Source: Campylobacterota bacterium (GTDB lineage Bacteria > Campylobacterota > Campylobacteria > Campylobacterales > Nitratiruptoraceae). From it: 37,382 bases of DNA. The notes under the pieces were generated by a model that was given only the letters and a program-made list of their open reading frames with translations, was not told the origin of the DNA and did no database searches. Location of the stretch: contig JAADFB010000028.1 in NCBI GenBank assembly GCA_013153095.1, positions 1 through 37,382 on the forward strand, written 5' to 3'. Shown here piece by piece: positions 1 through 8,544 of this stretch. A program made the position numbers and the translations under genes. Positions within the stretch are counted from its first letter, which is position 1, and each line of letters starts with the position of its first letter.

Positions 1-1
1 A

Positions 2-571
2 AATCGAATCTCCAAAGATAAAATATTAATCAGCGAGGGGGTAGTTGACCATCTAGACCACTCTTCCCCTAAGCAGTTTGAGGGTGGAAAGTTGGGAGTT
101 GATGCAACAGGCAAAGAGGTTGAAGAAGGGGTTGAGGAGCTGTTAGAGGATGAGGTGTTATTGAAAAAGTTGAAAGGGGTGGATCCAAACATCTTAAAAC
201 TAAAGCAGTATAAAAAAGAGACAAAAAACCCAATAGTGGTAGTGGAGTATAAAAAAGAAGCTCCCGTTCCCTTACTTTTTAAAAAGCTAGATTCTTTTAA
301 AAAACATATAAAAATCTTAATAGTTGTAGACGAAGATAGTAAAAACCCCTATATGCTGGTTTGGAGAGTAAGCAATAGTATAGATGCAAAAAGAGATGTT
401 TTCTTAGAGCCGTTCATTATGGTAGATGCGACCAAGAAGGATAAGAAGATAGATAATTTTCCTAGAGTTTGGCCTCAAGAAGTGTTTTGTTCTAAAGAGG
501 TGCTGGAGAGGTTAGAAAAGATGGAGTTGATCGAATTAGATAGAGAATTTTTAGAAAGGTTTAGAATTTGA
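2..571 (+). CDS. ubiD: UbiD-family (menaquinone-type) decarboxylase, C-terminal part
   Basis: The reading frame is open from base 2, so the 5' part of the gene lies outside the window; about 189 residues remain. The visible part contains LDHSSP followed by GGKLGVDATGK, the hallmark C-terminal segment of UbiD prenylated-FMN decarboxylases. The tail (PRVWPQEVF, then a Leu/Glu-rich helix) is typical of the menaquinone-pathway decarboxylases of Campylobacterota, which make menaquinone by the futalosine route. That pathway role is inferred from the family. An internal TTG at 92 could be mistaken for a start, but homology runs through it. The stop overlaps the TTG start of the next gene by three bases, so the two are probably co-transcribed. 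Confidence 0.88.
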   Translation, partial: NRISKDKILISEGVVDHLDHSSPKQFEGGKLGVDATGKEVEEGVEELLEDEVLLKKLKGVDPNILKLKQYKKETKNPIVVVEYKKEAPVPLLFKKLDSFKKHIKILIVVDEDSKNPYMLVWRVSNSIDAKRDVFLEPFIMVDATKKDKKIDNFPRVWPQEVFCSKEVLERLEKMELIELDREFLERFRI

Positions 572-813
572 GAATTGATAAGTTTATGAACGCGGTTAAT
601 ATCGTAAAAAGACGCAGTATCGCCCAAGATATGTTAAAAAATGGGGTAGTTTATCTTAACAACTCGTTAGCAAAAGCCAGCAAAGAGGTAAAAGTTGGAG
701 ATGTAATTACGATAAAGTTTTTAGATGGTCAAAAAAGTTACAAGGTTTTACAAATTCCTACAACTAAAAATATTCCAAAAGCTAAGATGGAGGAGTATGT
801 AAAGAGATTATAG
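568..813 (+). CDS. rqcP: S4-domain RNA-binding protein, RqcP/Hsp15-like
   Basis: This 81-residue protein begins MRIDKFMNAVNIVKRRSIAQ and continues with GVVYLNN, AKASKEVKVGD and ITIKF. That is a complete S4 RNA-binding fold with little outside it. Length and N-terminus fit RqcP (YabO) and the related Hsp15 group, which bind stalled 50S subunits carrying peptidyl-tRNA and help RqcH add C-terminal tails during ribosome rescue. Assignment to RqcP rather than another small S4 protein is by resemblance only. The start is TTG at 568, overlapping the upstream stop; an ATG at 586 would remove the conserved MRIDKF segment and is rejected. Confidence 0.75.
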   Translation: MRIDKFMNAVNIVKRRSIAQDMLKNGVVYLNNSLAKASKEVKVGDVITIKFLDGQKSYKVLQIPTTKNIPKAKMEEYVKRL

Positions 814-862
814 CTTAAAGTAAGTTTAATCTCCCTTCCTTAAAACTTTTAGATCGATTTTT

Positions 863-870
863 GTTACAAT
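863..870 (+). promoter_or_regulatory. Extended -10 promoter for trpD-tsaE-lptB
   Basis: TGTTACAAT (862-870) matches the extended -10 pattern TGnTAnAAT, follows a T-rich stretch, has no clear -35, and sits about 20 bases before a strong Shine-Dalgarno GGGAGAGG (881-888). This is the usual look of sigma70 promoters in Campylobacterota. Confidence 0.6.
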
Positions 871-889
871 TACGGAAAAAGGGAGAGGA

Positions 890-1852
890 ATGTTTAAAAA
901 GCTTTTTGCCAATGAATTAACCAAAGAGGAAGCTAAACAGTTTCTAATCCAACTTTATGAAAAAGGAGAGAGCGCTAAAGAGATCGCACAAGCCGCTAAG
1001 ATTATGCGAGATCACTCTATAAAACTTCCCATTCCTAAAGAGTTACAAGATAGATTAATTGATGTGGTAGGTACGGGAGGAGATAGAAGTGGAACTTTTA
1101 ACATCTCTACCACAGTAGCTTTACTCCTTCCTGCTTTGGGTTGTTATGTAGCAAAACACGGAAATAGAAGCGTAACAAGTAAAAGCGGTAGCGCGGATAT
1201 GTTGGAAGCGTTGGGGATAGAGTTAAATCTAACCCCCTCCCAGCAGGTAAAACTTTTAGAAAAGACCGGATTTTGTTTTATCTTTGCCAAAAACCATCAC
1301 CCTGTTATGAAGCATATTATGCCTATTAGAAAAGAGATACCTCATCGCACCATCTTTAACCTCTTAGGCCCTCTAACCAATCCAGCAGGAGCCAAAAAGT
1401 ATCTTTTAGGAGTATTTGATAAGGAGTTTGTTCCCAAAATGGCAAAAGCTTTAAAAGAGTTGGGAGCAAAAAGAGCGATTGTACTAAGTAGTGAGGATAG
1501 AATGGATGAGGCTAGTATTAGCGCTCCAACTTTTCTAGCCAAATTGGAAGATGGAGAAATTACCTATTTTACCATTACCCCTAAAGATGCAAATCTTCAC
1601 ACCTATCCAAAAGAGGAGATTTTAGGAGGGGATGCTGTTGTAAACGCCTCTATCACCAAAAAGATCCTAGAAGGGGAAGAGAAAGGGGCAAAACTGGAAG
1701 TGGTGCTTTTAAATACCGCTTTAGCTTTGATGGCCAATGGAACTACTCAAAGTTTACAAGAGGGGGTTGAGGTAGCAAGGGAAGCGATTGAGAGTAAAAA
1801 AGCAAAAAGAAAGCTAGAAGAGATTATTGAAGTTAGTAAGGAACTGGTGTGA
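890..1852 (+). CDS. trpD: Anthranilate phosphoribosyltransferase
   Basis: TrpD joins anthranilate to PRPP, the second step of tryptophan synthesis, in the cytosol. The 320-residue protein has the PRPP-binding loop GTGGDRSGTFNIS near residue 65, then KHGNRSVTSKSGSADMLEALG, which carries the anthranilate and metal contacts, and HRTIFNLLGPLTNPA further on. Length is close to the usual 330-345. The ATG at 890 follows GGGAGAGG with ideal spacing. No other trp gene is in the window, so this is a stand-alone trpD at the head of an operon with tsaE and lptB. The overlap with tsaE is four bases (GTGA). Confidence 0.95.
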   Translation: MFKKLFANELTKEEAKQFLIQLYEKGESAKEIAQAAKIMRDHSIKLPIPKELQDRLIDVVGTGGDRSGTFNISTTVALLLPALGCYVAKHGNRSVTSKSGSADMLEALGIELNLTPSQQVKLLEKTGFCFIFAKNHHPVMKHIMPIRKEIPHRTIFNLLGPLTNPAGAKKYLLGVFDKEFVPKMAKALKELGAKRAIVLSSEDRMDEASISAPTFLAKLEDGEITYFTITPKDANLHTYPKEEILGGDAVVNASITKKILEGEEKGAKLEVVLLNTALALMANGTTQSLQEGVEVAREAIESKKAKRKLEEIIEVSKELV

Positions 1853-2253
1853 AGATCGAAGCGGGAGAGAGGGAGTTAAAGCGGGTGGTAGAGTGTATTG
1901 AGCGTCAAGATAAAAGAGTTATTTTATTGCAGGGAACGTTAGGAAGTGGAAAGACAACTTTAGTTAAAGCGTTTGCAAAAAGATTTGGGGAGGAGGGGGT
2001 CACCTCTCCCACCTTTTCGATCCAGCAAGTTTACGGAAATAATATTTACCATTACGATCTTTACAATGTAGGGACAAAAAAGTTTATGGAGTTAGGATTG
2101 TTTGAAGAGCTGGTAAAAGAGGGGTGGCATTTTATCGAGTGGGCAGATGAGGAGTTAGAGGAGCTTTTAGAAGTGATTGGGATAGAGTTTTTAAAAGTTA
2201 TAATAACCCCTTTAAGCGAGAGTAAAAGAGAGTATCAATGCATCGACTCATAG
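1849..2253 (+). CDS. tsaE: tRNA threonylcarbamoyladenosine biosynthesis ATPase TsaE
   Basis: TsaE is the P-loop ATPase that resets the TsaBD complex during formation of t6A37 on tRNAs reading ANN codons. The 134-residue protein carries the Walker A motif GTLGSGKTTL, the switch segment VTSPTFSIQQVY, the HYDLYN motif, and FIEWADEELEE at the usual places. Length is slightly below the usual 140-155. It starts with GTG at 1849, overlapping the trpD stop, and its 3' end overlaps lptB by 16 bases, so translation is probably coupled through all three genes. Confidence 0.92.
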   Translation: MKIEAGERELKRVVECIERQDKRVILLQGTLGSGKTTLVKAFAKRFGEEGVTSPTFSIQQVYGNNIYHYDLYNVGTKKFMELGLFEELVKEGWHFIEWADEELEELLEVIGIEFLKVIITPLSESKREYQCIDS

Positions 2254-2960
2254 CTGAAAAACTTGTTAGACGGATAAAAAATAAAGTGATCGTTAAAGGG
2301 GTAAATTTAGAGGTTAGAAGTGGGGAGATAGTTGGGCTTTTAGGACCAAATGGAGCGGGTAAAACTACCACCTTTTATATGATTTGCGGTTTGGTAAAGC
2401 CTAGTGAGGGGAAAGTTTATATCGATGAAGAAGATGTCACTGAACTACCTTTACATCTAAAAGCTAAAAAAGGAATCGGTTATCTACCTCAGGAATCTAG
2501 TGTTTTTAAAGATTTGACGGTTGAAGAGAACCTCTTTATTGCGGCGGAAGCAGCCTATAAAGATAAAGAAAAACAGCGCAAAGCGGTTGAGGAGATGTTG
2601 GAACTTTTTAATATTGAACCTATTCGCCATAGAAGGGGAAATGAGTTAAGTGGTGGAGAAAGAAGAAGGTGTGAGATTGCTAGAGCGTTGGTAATTCGTC
2701 CTAGATTTTTGCTTTTGGATGAACCGTTTGCAGGAGTTGATCCAATCGCTGTAGGAGATATTCAAAACATCGTAAAAGAGTTAAAAATTTCTGGGATAGG
2801 AGTGTTAATTACCGATCACAATGTTAGAGAAACGCTAGATGTGTGTGATTGGGCGTATGTGTTAAAAGATGGAAGGATTTTAGCTAGTGGAAGTAGCCAC
2901 GATGTGGCAAGAGACCCATTAGTTAAAAAGTACTACTTAGGAGAGAGTTTTGTCTTCTAG
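2238..2960 (+). CDS. lptB: LPS export ABC transporter ATP-binding protein LptB
   Basis: LptB powers extraction of lipopolysaccharide from the inner membrane together with LptF and LptG. The 240-residue protein shows Walker A GPNGAGKTTTF, Q-loop GYLPQESSVF, signature LSGGERRRCEIARAL, Walker B FLLLDEPFAGVDP and the H-loop in ITDHNV. The ESSVFKDLTVEENL segment and length are typical of LptB rather than other ABC ATPases. An LptF-type permease is encoded about 14 kb downstream (16682). The ATG at 2238 lies inside the tsaE end. Confidence 0.95.
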   Translation: MHRLIAEKLVRRIKNKVIVKGVNLEVRSGEIVGLLGPNGAGKTTTFYMICGLVKPSEGKVYIDEEDVTELPLHLKAKKGIGYLPQESSVFKDLTVEENLFIAAEAAYKDKEKQRKAVEEMLELFNIEPIRHRRGNELSGGERRRCEIARALVIRPRFLLLDEPFAGVDPIAVGDIQNIVKELKISGIGVLITDHNVRETLDVCDWAYVLKDGRILASGSSHDVARDPLVKKYYLGESFVF

Positions 2961-3696
2961 TTTAAAAGAGCAGTTAGAAAGAGAGTATCAACGGTTTAAT
3001 TCTGAATTTGGTTTAGCAACCCCCGATCCTATCTGGGTAGCCAGAGAGTTTAAAGATGAAAAGGTAGCTTTAACTGCCGCACTTTTTGCCTATGGGAATG
3101 CTAAAAGGATAGTGAAATTTTTAAAGGGGTTGGATTTTAAACTGCTCTTGGAAGGAAGTGAAAAAGAGATATTAAAAACTACCGCCTATTACCGTTTTCA
3201 AAAACCTTTAGATGTAGCTAACTTTTTTATCACTCTTAAACGCGCTACCTCTTTAAAAGAGATTTTTTTAAAAGGTTACCGAAAGGAACACAATGTTTTG
3301 GAAGGGTTAAAAGAGTTGATTAGTTACCTAAAGTCACTAAACTCTTACTCTTCATATGGATATAATTTTTTATTGGGTTCTCCCCCTAGTAAAATTTCGG
3401 GCGGTTCACCTTATAAACGGTGGAATATGTTTTTACGCTGGATGGTTAGAAAAGATAATATCGATTTAGGACTTTGGGGTGATGAGGTTAGAAAAAGCGA
3501 TCTTTTAATCCCTTTGGATACTCACACCTTTAAAGTTTCTTCAAAACTTGGACTTTTAAAGAGAAAAACTTATGATTTAAAAGCGGTTCTAGAATTAACC
3601 AATAAACTTAAAGAGTTTGACCCAAATGATCCCACAAAATACGACTTTGCCCTCTATAGAATGGGACAAAAGGGGTTAAGTTTAGACTCTTTTTAG
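2950..3696 (+). CDS. TIGR02757 / DUF2400 family protein
   Basis: This 248-residue protein matches the TIGR02757 family, common in Bacteroidetes and Campylobacterota and of unknown biochemical role. Visible family landmarks are FALYRMGQKGL at the C-terminus, RWNMFLRWMVRKD in the middle, and DLLIPLDTHTFKVSSKLGL, which resembles the helix-hairpin-helix region of HhH-GPD DNA glycosylases. A nucleic-acid role is only an inference from that resemblance. The start is TTG at 2950, overlapping lptB by 11 bases; the weak start suggests coupled translation. Confidence 0.8.
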   Translation: MSSSLKEQLEREYQRFNSEFGLATPDPIWVAREFKDEKVALTAALFAYGNAKRIVKFLKGLDFKLLLEGSEKEILKTTAYYRFQKPLDVANFFITLKRATSLKEIFLKGYRKEHNVLEGLKELISYLKSLNSYSSYGYNFLLGSPPSKISGGSPYKRWNMFLRWMVRKDNIDLGLWGDEVRKSDLLIPLDTHTFKVSSKLGLLKRKTYDLKAVLELTNKLKEFDPNDPTKYDFALYRMGQKGLSLDSF

Positions 3697-3741
3697 CTAA
3701 CATTGGATAGAATTAGCAAAATTTTATCAATAGGAGAATAG

Positions 3742-4422
3742 ATGGAGGGAATTTTTACCTTTTTTGGGGCAATCTCCCACAACCACACCTTTGTATTTAT
3801 CGCCCATATGCTCCTGACGGCGATAATTGTATTAGTGATAGCCAAACTGGCCACGCGATCTTTAAAAACTGTACCTACCGGCTGTCAGAATGTGATGGAG
3901 GCGTATTTAGAAGGTGTTAAGGCGATGGGAAAAGATGTTATTGGTGAAACTTACGCTTTAAAATATCTCCCCCTAGTTGCAACTTTGGGTTTATTTATTT
4001 TTGTAGCTAATATCTTAGGAATTATCCCCGGTTTTGAGTCTCCATCAGGAAATATCAATTTTACTTTAGCTTTAGCGTTGATTGTGTTTCTTTATTACAA
4101 CTTTGAAGGAATTAGAAAAAACGGTTTTAAAAAATATTTTGCTCACTTTGCAGGACCTGTAAAAGCCCTCTCTCCTCTAATGTTTCCAATTGAGATAGTT
4201 TCCCACATCTCTAGAATTATCTCTCTCTCTTTCCGACTCTTTGGTAATATCAAGGGTGACGATCTTTTCTTGTGGGTGTTGTTGATGCTAGCCCCTTGGA
4301 TCATTCCTCTTCCCGGCTTTGCGTTACTACTTTTTAGTGCATTTTTACAAACATTTATCTTTATGATTTTAACCTATGTGTATTTAGCGGGAGCTGTACT
4401 ATTGCACGAGGAGTCTTTGTAA
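3742..4422 (+). CDS. atpB: F1Fo ATP synthase subunit a
   Basis: Subunit a forms the proton half-channels of the Fo sector against the c-ring. The 226-residue protein has several hydrophobic segments and the conserved helix with [15 protein letters not shown], whose Arg is the essential stator charge. It ends with [18 protein letters not shown], typical of the last helix. Shine-Dalgarno AGGAG (3732-3736) precedes ATG 3742. As is usual in Campylobacterota, atpB stands apart from the main atp operon and is followed by a small membrane gene. A weak -10 candidate TAGAAT (3708-3713) lies in the 45-base gap upstream. Confidence 0.95.
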   Translation: MEGIFTFFGAISHNHTFVFIAHMLLTAIIVLVIAKLATRSLKTVPTGCQNVMEAYLEGVKAMGKDVIGETYALKYLPLVATLGLFIFVANILGIIPGFESPSGNINFTLALALIVFLYYNFEGIRKNGFKKYFAHFAGPVKALSPLMFPIEIVSHISRIISLSFRLFGNIKGDDLFLWVLLMLAPWIIPLPGFALLLFSAFLQTFIFMILTYVYLAGAVLLHEESL

Positions 4423-4425
4423 AAG

Positions 4426-4689
4426 ATGTTACCCCTCTCTTGGTTAGAAGGCGTTATCAGTTTCCTCCTAGGCGTCCTTTGGACGCTTCTTGTGCTTACG
4501 GCTATTTTAACCTTTATTGCGCTTTTTAAAAACGGGGTTTTGTTCGCGCTGGTAGTGAGTATCATAACTGCTTCTATTTGGTTAATTTTTATAGTTCTCT
4601 TAGAGATGGCAAATCTACAGATTGAAAAGCTTAAAGAGTTAAAAAAACAGACTAAGCTGCTTCAAGCGATCAAAAACTCTCTAAAATGA
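4426..4689 (+). CDS. Small two-helix membrane protein downstream of atpB
   Basis: This 87-residue protein has two hydrophobic segments, about residues 8-30 and 36-58, and then a Lys/Glu-rich amphipathic tail (QIEKLKELKKQTKLLQ) likely to form a short coiled coil in the cytoplasm. A small integral membrane gene directly after atpB is also found in Campylobacter (Cj1203c position), so the pairing is conserved. A role in Fo assembly is possible but unproven. It begins three bases after atpB ends and overlaps the next gene by four bases. Confidence 0.7.
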   Translation: MLPLSWLEGVISFLLGVLWTLLVLTAILTFIALFKNGVLFALVVSIITASIWLIFIVLLEMANLQIEKLKELKKQTKLLQAIKNSLK

Positions 4690-5219
4690 TCTCTTACGCT
4701 ATTAGCGATCCCCTTGTTTACTCCCAAAACCAACTGAGATTTAAAAAAAGAACTCAAACAGTTTTAAAAAGAAAACAACCTACCTATTTTCTTCTACGGG
4801 ATAAACAAAATCCTAAACTTTACTCTTTAGCAAAAAGTTTAAAGGCTTTAAAGTTTAAAAAGTTTCTAATTAGCCAAGAGATAGAGATAGCGAGAAAGTT
4901 TAACTTTTTTGGTGTTCATCTAACCTCTTCTCAACTTCACCTAATCCCTAAAGCTAGAAGGGCAAAACTGTTTGTAGTAGTAAGTACCCATTCTGTAGAG
5001 GAAATTAAAAAAGCAAAAAAGCTTAGGGCGAACTTGGTAACTTTTAGTCCAATCTTTCCAACTCCAAATAAGGGAGAACCCAAAGGGGTAAAGGTGTTAA
5101 GAAAAGCTAAAGTAAAAACAAAGTTTCCCATTCTAGCTTTAGGAGGAGTTGTGAGTAAAAAAGAGGTGGCAAAGATTAAAAACAAAGCAGCAGGATTTGC
5201 TTCAATTAGATACTTTTAA
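4686..5219 (+). CDS. Short ThiE/TenI-like thiamine phosphate synthase family protein
   Basis: The 177-residue protein keeps the order of TMP-TENI barrel motifs: FLLRDKQ (the RDK diphosphate and substrate site), FFGVHLTSSQ (GVHL), VVVSTHSVEEIKKAKK, then FSPIFPTPNKGEPKG and ILALGGV. It is shorter than typical ThiE (about 210), very Lys-rich, and lacks the usual N-terminal strand-helix detail. It could be a true thiamine phosphate synthase or a TenI-like paralogue. The start ATG 4686 overlaps the previous stop. Its TAA stop shares the palindrome TTAA with the stop of the opposing gene. Confidence 0.7.
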   Translation: MISYAISDPLVYSQNQLRFKKRTQTVLKRKQPTYFLLRDKQNPKLYSLAKSLKALKFKKFLISQEIEIARKFNFFGVHLTSSQLHLIPKARRAKLFVVVSTHSVEEIKKAKKLRANLVTFSPIFPTPNKGEPKGVKVLRKAKVKTKFPILALGGVVSKKEVAKIKNKAAGFASIRYF

Positions 5220-6622
5220 ATTGGAATAAATAGTTGATGGTGCATTGAAAGCTTATAAAAGAGAGATTCAGGATCGGTGCAAAAGAGATTGAAAGGGTTT
5301 GCTTTCACAACTTTTTTACTAAAGGGATAAACCAGTAAAGAAGGTGGTTCTTTTCGTAAAGTTCTAATAAGGTTGGTTTTTGCTTTTTTGATTTCAATCG
5401 GTTTTGAGAAGATATTGGCTAAATTTTCAAAATGTTCGATTAACCTCATATCGATAGGTGAGTTGGATTGAAAATCCTCATAAAGTTTTAGTTTCAGCTT
5501 CAACTGAATCGCAATATCAAACAAAATTGAGGAGATATTTTCTACCGAAGGGTTTCCTGTTAAGGGAAGGTACACCTCTTTTACTTTTTCAAAGGGGTAA
5601 CTAGAAAGGGAGATAACCGGCTTTGCAAAAAGGTAAAGCAACTTTCTATACTCTTTTTTAAAAAACAGCTCTTGAGGAACTAGGAAAAGTCCAATTTTAT
5701 GGACTTTAAAATCGTTTTGAAGCAGGTCTAAAGAGGGACGATAAAAGTAATCTATTATCACCTCAACAGTTTTGCTATCGTAACTCCGTAAAAACTCTAA
5801 TGTTTTTATATCGGTAGGATTTGCAACCCTTACAATCAACTTTTTATCTTTTAATTTTGAGTGAAGATAGATAGCTCCTAACATCAACTCTTTTATCCGT
5901 TTAGGTCTATTTTTTTCCATATCGATAAAAAGGTAGCTATCCCTTCCAAAAGGCATAGGAAACTGCCCTACCTCCCGTTTTATAGATTTAAAAATCTCGA
6001 GTAAAATTTGAGGTTTCCCCACTAAGAGCAAAATATCGTTGGGTAAAATCATCGTATCGCTTGAAGGAAGTACGATCCTATTGTCACGATAGATAGCCGC
6101 AATTCTCCAATCTCTTTGTTCAATAGAACCCACATGTCTATAAACGTAACTGCTACCGATAGGAACTAACACCTCCATCACATCCCCAATACCCAATCCC
6201 ACATTTCTAGCTACTACCGGGACGTTGGGAAGATGATCTTCAACTCTACTTGCTAAAATCTCATTTGCATCCAGCCTAATAAAATTCTTTCCCTCTAACT
6301 CTAAATTCCAGCGATCCAAAACTATAACTGTTACATTTTTATCCAACTCTCTAACATTTTTAAAAGAGGCGTAGGTATCTATTTTGGTAGCTAGGACAAT
6401 AATCACCTCTTTATATTTTTTGCTAAAAAGCTTAGAAAGTTTTATAAAAGAGGTTGGATCGAAATGGTAAAAGTGAAGATTCTCTTTAGATTCTTTTGGA
6501 AGAATCTCTTCATCGGTGTACACAATGTGGTACTCATTTTTGGAGATAAAAGTTTTAACCAATCTTCTTAGGAAATATTTTGCTACAATTCCATCAGCCA
6601 GTATCAAAACCCGTTGCACCAT
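5216..6622 (-). CDS. COG3400 family protein with TrkA-C (RCK_C) domain
   Basis: This 468-residue cytosolic protein is a Campylobacterota-typical COG3400 member. Residues 1-120 look like a Rossmann-type domain (VLILADGIVAKYFLRRL). Residues about 135-215 form an RCK_C/TrkA-C domain (VGDVMEVLVP-like pattern, WRIAAIYRDNRIVLPSSDTM, ILPNDILLLVG). The rest is an uncharacterised domain. TrkA-C domains bind ligands, often nucleotides, and regulate ion channels or transporters; no channel gene is adjacent, so the partner is unknown. ATG 6622 lies 22 bases from the divergent tgt start, so its promoter must overlap tgt coding DNA. Confidence 0.8.
   Translation of the reverse strand: MVQRVLILADGIVAKYFLRRLVKTFISKNEYHIVYTDEEILPKESKENLHFYHFDPTSFIKLSKLFSKKYKEVIIVLATKIDTYASFKNVRELDKNVTVIVLDRWNLELEGKNFIRLDANEILASRVEDHLPNVPVVARNVGLGIGDVMEVLVPIGSSYVYRHVGSIEQRDWRIAAIYRDNRIVLPSSDTMILPNDILLLVGKPQILLEIFKSIKREVGQFPMPFGRDSYLFIDMEKNRPKRIKELMLGAIYLHSKLKDKKLIVRVANPTDIKTLEFLRSYDSKTVEVIIDYFYRPSLDLLQNDFKVHKIGLFLVPQELFFKKEYRKLLYLFAKPVISLSSYPFEKVKEVYLPLTGNPSVENISSILFDIAIQLKLKLKLYEDFQSNSPIDMRLIEHFENLANIFSKPIEIKKAKTNLIRTLRKEPPSLLVYPFSKKVVKANPFNLFCTDPESLFYKLSMHHQLFIPI
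6581..6589 (+). promoter_or_regulatory. Extended -10 promoter for tgt-pdxJ-pdxA
   Basis: TGCTACAAT matches TGnTACAAT and lies inside the first codons of the divergent COG3400 gene. It predicts a transcript starting near 6596 and a leader of about 48 bases before the TTG start of tgt at 6645, which has Shine-Dalgarno AAGGA (6635-6639). Confidence 0.55.
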
Positions 6623-6644
6623 CTGCCTTTAAAAAGGATCTATT

Positions 6645-7763
6645 TTGCAGTTTCACCTTGATGCCACCTGCAATCTTGCTAGAGCTTGCACACTAATAAC
6701 TAAACATTCTACCATAAAAACCCCCATCTTTATGCCTGTAGGAACAGCTGCAAGTGTAAAATCGTTAGACTCTAAAGATTTGATAGACTTACTCGATACT
6801 TCTATTATCCTAGCTAATACTTACCATCTTTATCTAAGACCAGGAGATGAGGTAATTGCTTCTTTTGGGGGGTTACACCAGTTTACAAATTACCCAAAAA
6901 GCTTTTTAACAGATAGTGGCGGTTTTCAAGCCTTTAGTTTGAGTCAAATTTCAAAGATTTTTGATGAGGGAATAGAGTTTAAAAGCCATATCGACGGCTC
7001 AAAACATCTCTTTACCCCTAAAAAAGTTATAGATATTCAGTACAATTTAAATAGCGATATTATGATGGTTTTAGATGATTTAATTGCACTTCCCGCATCT
7101 AAAGAGAGGGTAAAACTTTCTATAGAGAGAACTATTAAATGGGCAAAAGAGTCTCTTTCTTACCATCAACAGTTAGGAGCTAAAAACAACCTTTTTGCAA
7201 TTATTCAAGGTGGCATAAATTTAGAGTTTAGAAAAAGGTGTGCAGAAGAACTTGCGCAGATGGAATTTGATGGATTTGCAATAGGGGGGTTGAGTGTGGG
7301 AGAAGAAAACAGTAAGATGTATGAAGTTGTGGAGTGGACAACCCAATTTATGCCTGTAGAAAAACCGCGCTATCTGATGGGGGTTGGAACTCCTGAGGAC
7401 CTGGTAGAAGCTATCGAGAGAGGGGTGGATATGTTTGATTGTGTGATGCCTACAAGAAATGCAAGAAACGGCACCCTCTTTACAACTTTTGGAAGGTTAA
7501 ATATTAAATCTTCCAAACATAAAAAAAGCTCCCATCCAATCGATCCTAATTGCAACTGTTACACCTGTAAAAACTACTCCTTAGGTTATCTTCATCATCT
7601 TTTTAAAGCTAAAGAACTAACCTATTACCGTCTAGCTTCCTTACACAATCTTTACTATTATCTTAATTTGATGAAAGAGGCTAGAGAGGCTATAATTGAA
7701 AACCGCTATCCCTCTTTTAAAAAGGAGTTTTACCAAAGGAGAGAAGATGAAACTAGGGGTTAA
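6645..7763 (+). CDS. tgt: Queuine/preQ1 tRNA-ribosyltransferase
   Basis: Tgt swaps guanine 34 for preQ1 in GUN-anticodon tRNAs. The 372-residue protein has the catalytic loop [19 protein letters not shown], the second aspartate region [12 protein letters not shown], and the zinc site CNCYTCKNY followed by the distant His in LHNLYYYL. Length matches bacterial Tgt. It starts with TTG at 6645 behind AAGGA; no upstream ATG is in frame. Its last 17 bases overlap pdxJ. Confidence 0.95.
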   Translation: MQFHLDATCNLARACTLITKHSTIKTPIFMPVGTAASVKSLDSKDLIDLLDTSIILANTYHLYLRPGDEVIASFGGLHQFTNYPKSFLTDSGGFQAFSLSQISKIFDEGIEFKSHIDGSKHLFTPKKVIDIQYNLNSDIMMVLDDLIALPASKERVKLSIERTIKWAKESLSYHQQLGAKNNLFAIIQGGINLEFRKRCAEELAQMEFDGFAIGGLSVGEENSKMYEVVEWTTQFMPVEKPRYLMGVGTPEDLVEAIERGVDMFDCVMPTRNARNGTLFTTFGRLNIKSSKHKKSSHPIDPNCNCYTCKNYSLGYLHHLFKAKELTYYRLASLHNLYYYLNLMKEAREAIIENRYPSFKKEFYQRREDETRG

Positions 7764-8544
7764 TATCGATCATATTGCAGTCTTACGGGAAGCTAGAAAG
7801 ATTAACGACCCCGATCCTATCCAAGCCTTAGGAGTAGCTAAGTTAGCAGGAGCAGATCAAATAACTATCCACCTTAGAGAAGACCGTCGCCATATCAACG
7901 ATTTTGACGCAAAGAGGGTTGTGGAATTAAGCCCCTTACCGGTAAATATTGAGTGTAGTATCGATGAGGAGATTATTGAGATAATTTCTAGTTTAAAACC
8001 GCATCGCGCTACCCTCGTTCCAGAGAAAAGAGAAGAGGTTACAACGGAGGGGGGATTAGATGTAATTGAGAAATTTGACAAAATTGAGCAAGCTATCCAA
8101 AAACTGCATAAAAACGAGATAGATGTAAGCCTCTTCATCGATCCCAACTTTGAAATTATTTCAGCTTGTGCAGAAGCGGGGGCGGATATGGTAGAACTTC
8201 ATACCGGTGAATACGCCAACATCTACGCGATGCTTTATTCCAATCTTCCCCATACTCCCCACTCAATAAAAGAGTTGGAACTTTCTAGAAAAGAGTTACG
8301 AGAAAAGCTTTTTCAATCTCTAAGTGAGTTGGAAAACTCGGCCTTATACGGTTCTAGAGCGGGATTATTGATCGCAGCAGGACACGGATTAAACTATCAA
8401 AATGTAACCACAATCGCAACTTTACCTAATATTGTGGAACTAAACATTGGACAAAGCATTATCGCTAGAAGTGTATGGGTAGGTTTTGAGCAAGCAGTTA
8501 GAGAGATGAAGGTATTGATTGATGAAGCCTGTTATAGCGGTTAG
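7747..8544 (+). CDS. pdxJ: Pyridoxine 5'-phosphate synthase
   Basis: PdxJ condenses 1-deoxyxylulose 5-phosphate with 3-amino-2-oxopropyl phosphate to give pyridoxine 5'-phosphate. The 265-residue protein begins [17 protein letters not shown] and shows [41 protein letters not shown] and AGHGLNY, all hallmark PdxJ segments. The frame stays open upstream to 7696, but ATG 7747 is the family start and has AAGGAGAG (7736-7743) in front. It is followed by pdxA, whose product supplies the PdxJ co-substrate. Confidence 0.95.
   Translation: MKLGVNIDHIAVLREARKINDPDPIQALGVAKLAGADQITIHLREDRRHINDFDAKRVVELSPLPVNIECSIDEEIIEIISSLKPHRATLVPEKREEVTTEGGLDVIEKFDKIEQAIQKLHKNEIDVSLFIDPNFEIISACAEAGADMVELHTGEYANIYAMLYSNLPHTPHSIKELELSRKELREKLFQSLSELENSALYGSRAGLLIAAGHGLNYQNVTTIATLPNIVELNIGQSIIARSVWVGFEQAVREMKVLIDEACYSG

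Noticed and set aside
92-571. A complete 159-residue gene starting at TTG 92
   Set aside because: The frame is open back to base 2 and codes for conserved UbiD sequence, so the gene is truncated by the window edge.
830-886. Pairing of TCTCCCTT with the trpD ribosome site AAGGGAGA
   Set aside because: The predicted transcript start lies downstream of the left half, and the 41-base loop makes it weak; it would matter only in read-through RNA.
3706-3728. Inverted repeat before atpB
   Set aside because: GATAGAATT/AATTTTATC is AT-only in practice, and its overlap with a weak -10 candidate makes it uninformative.
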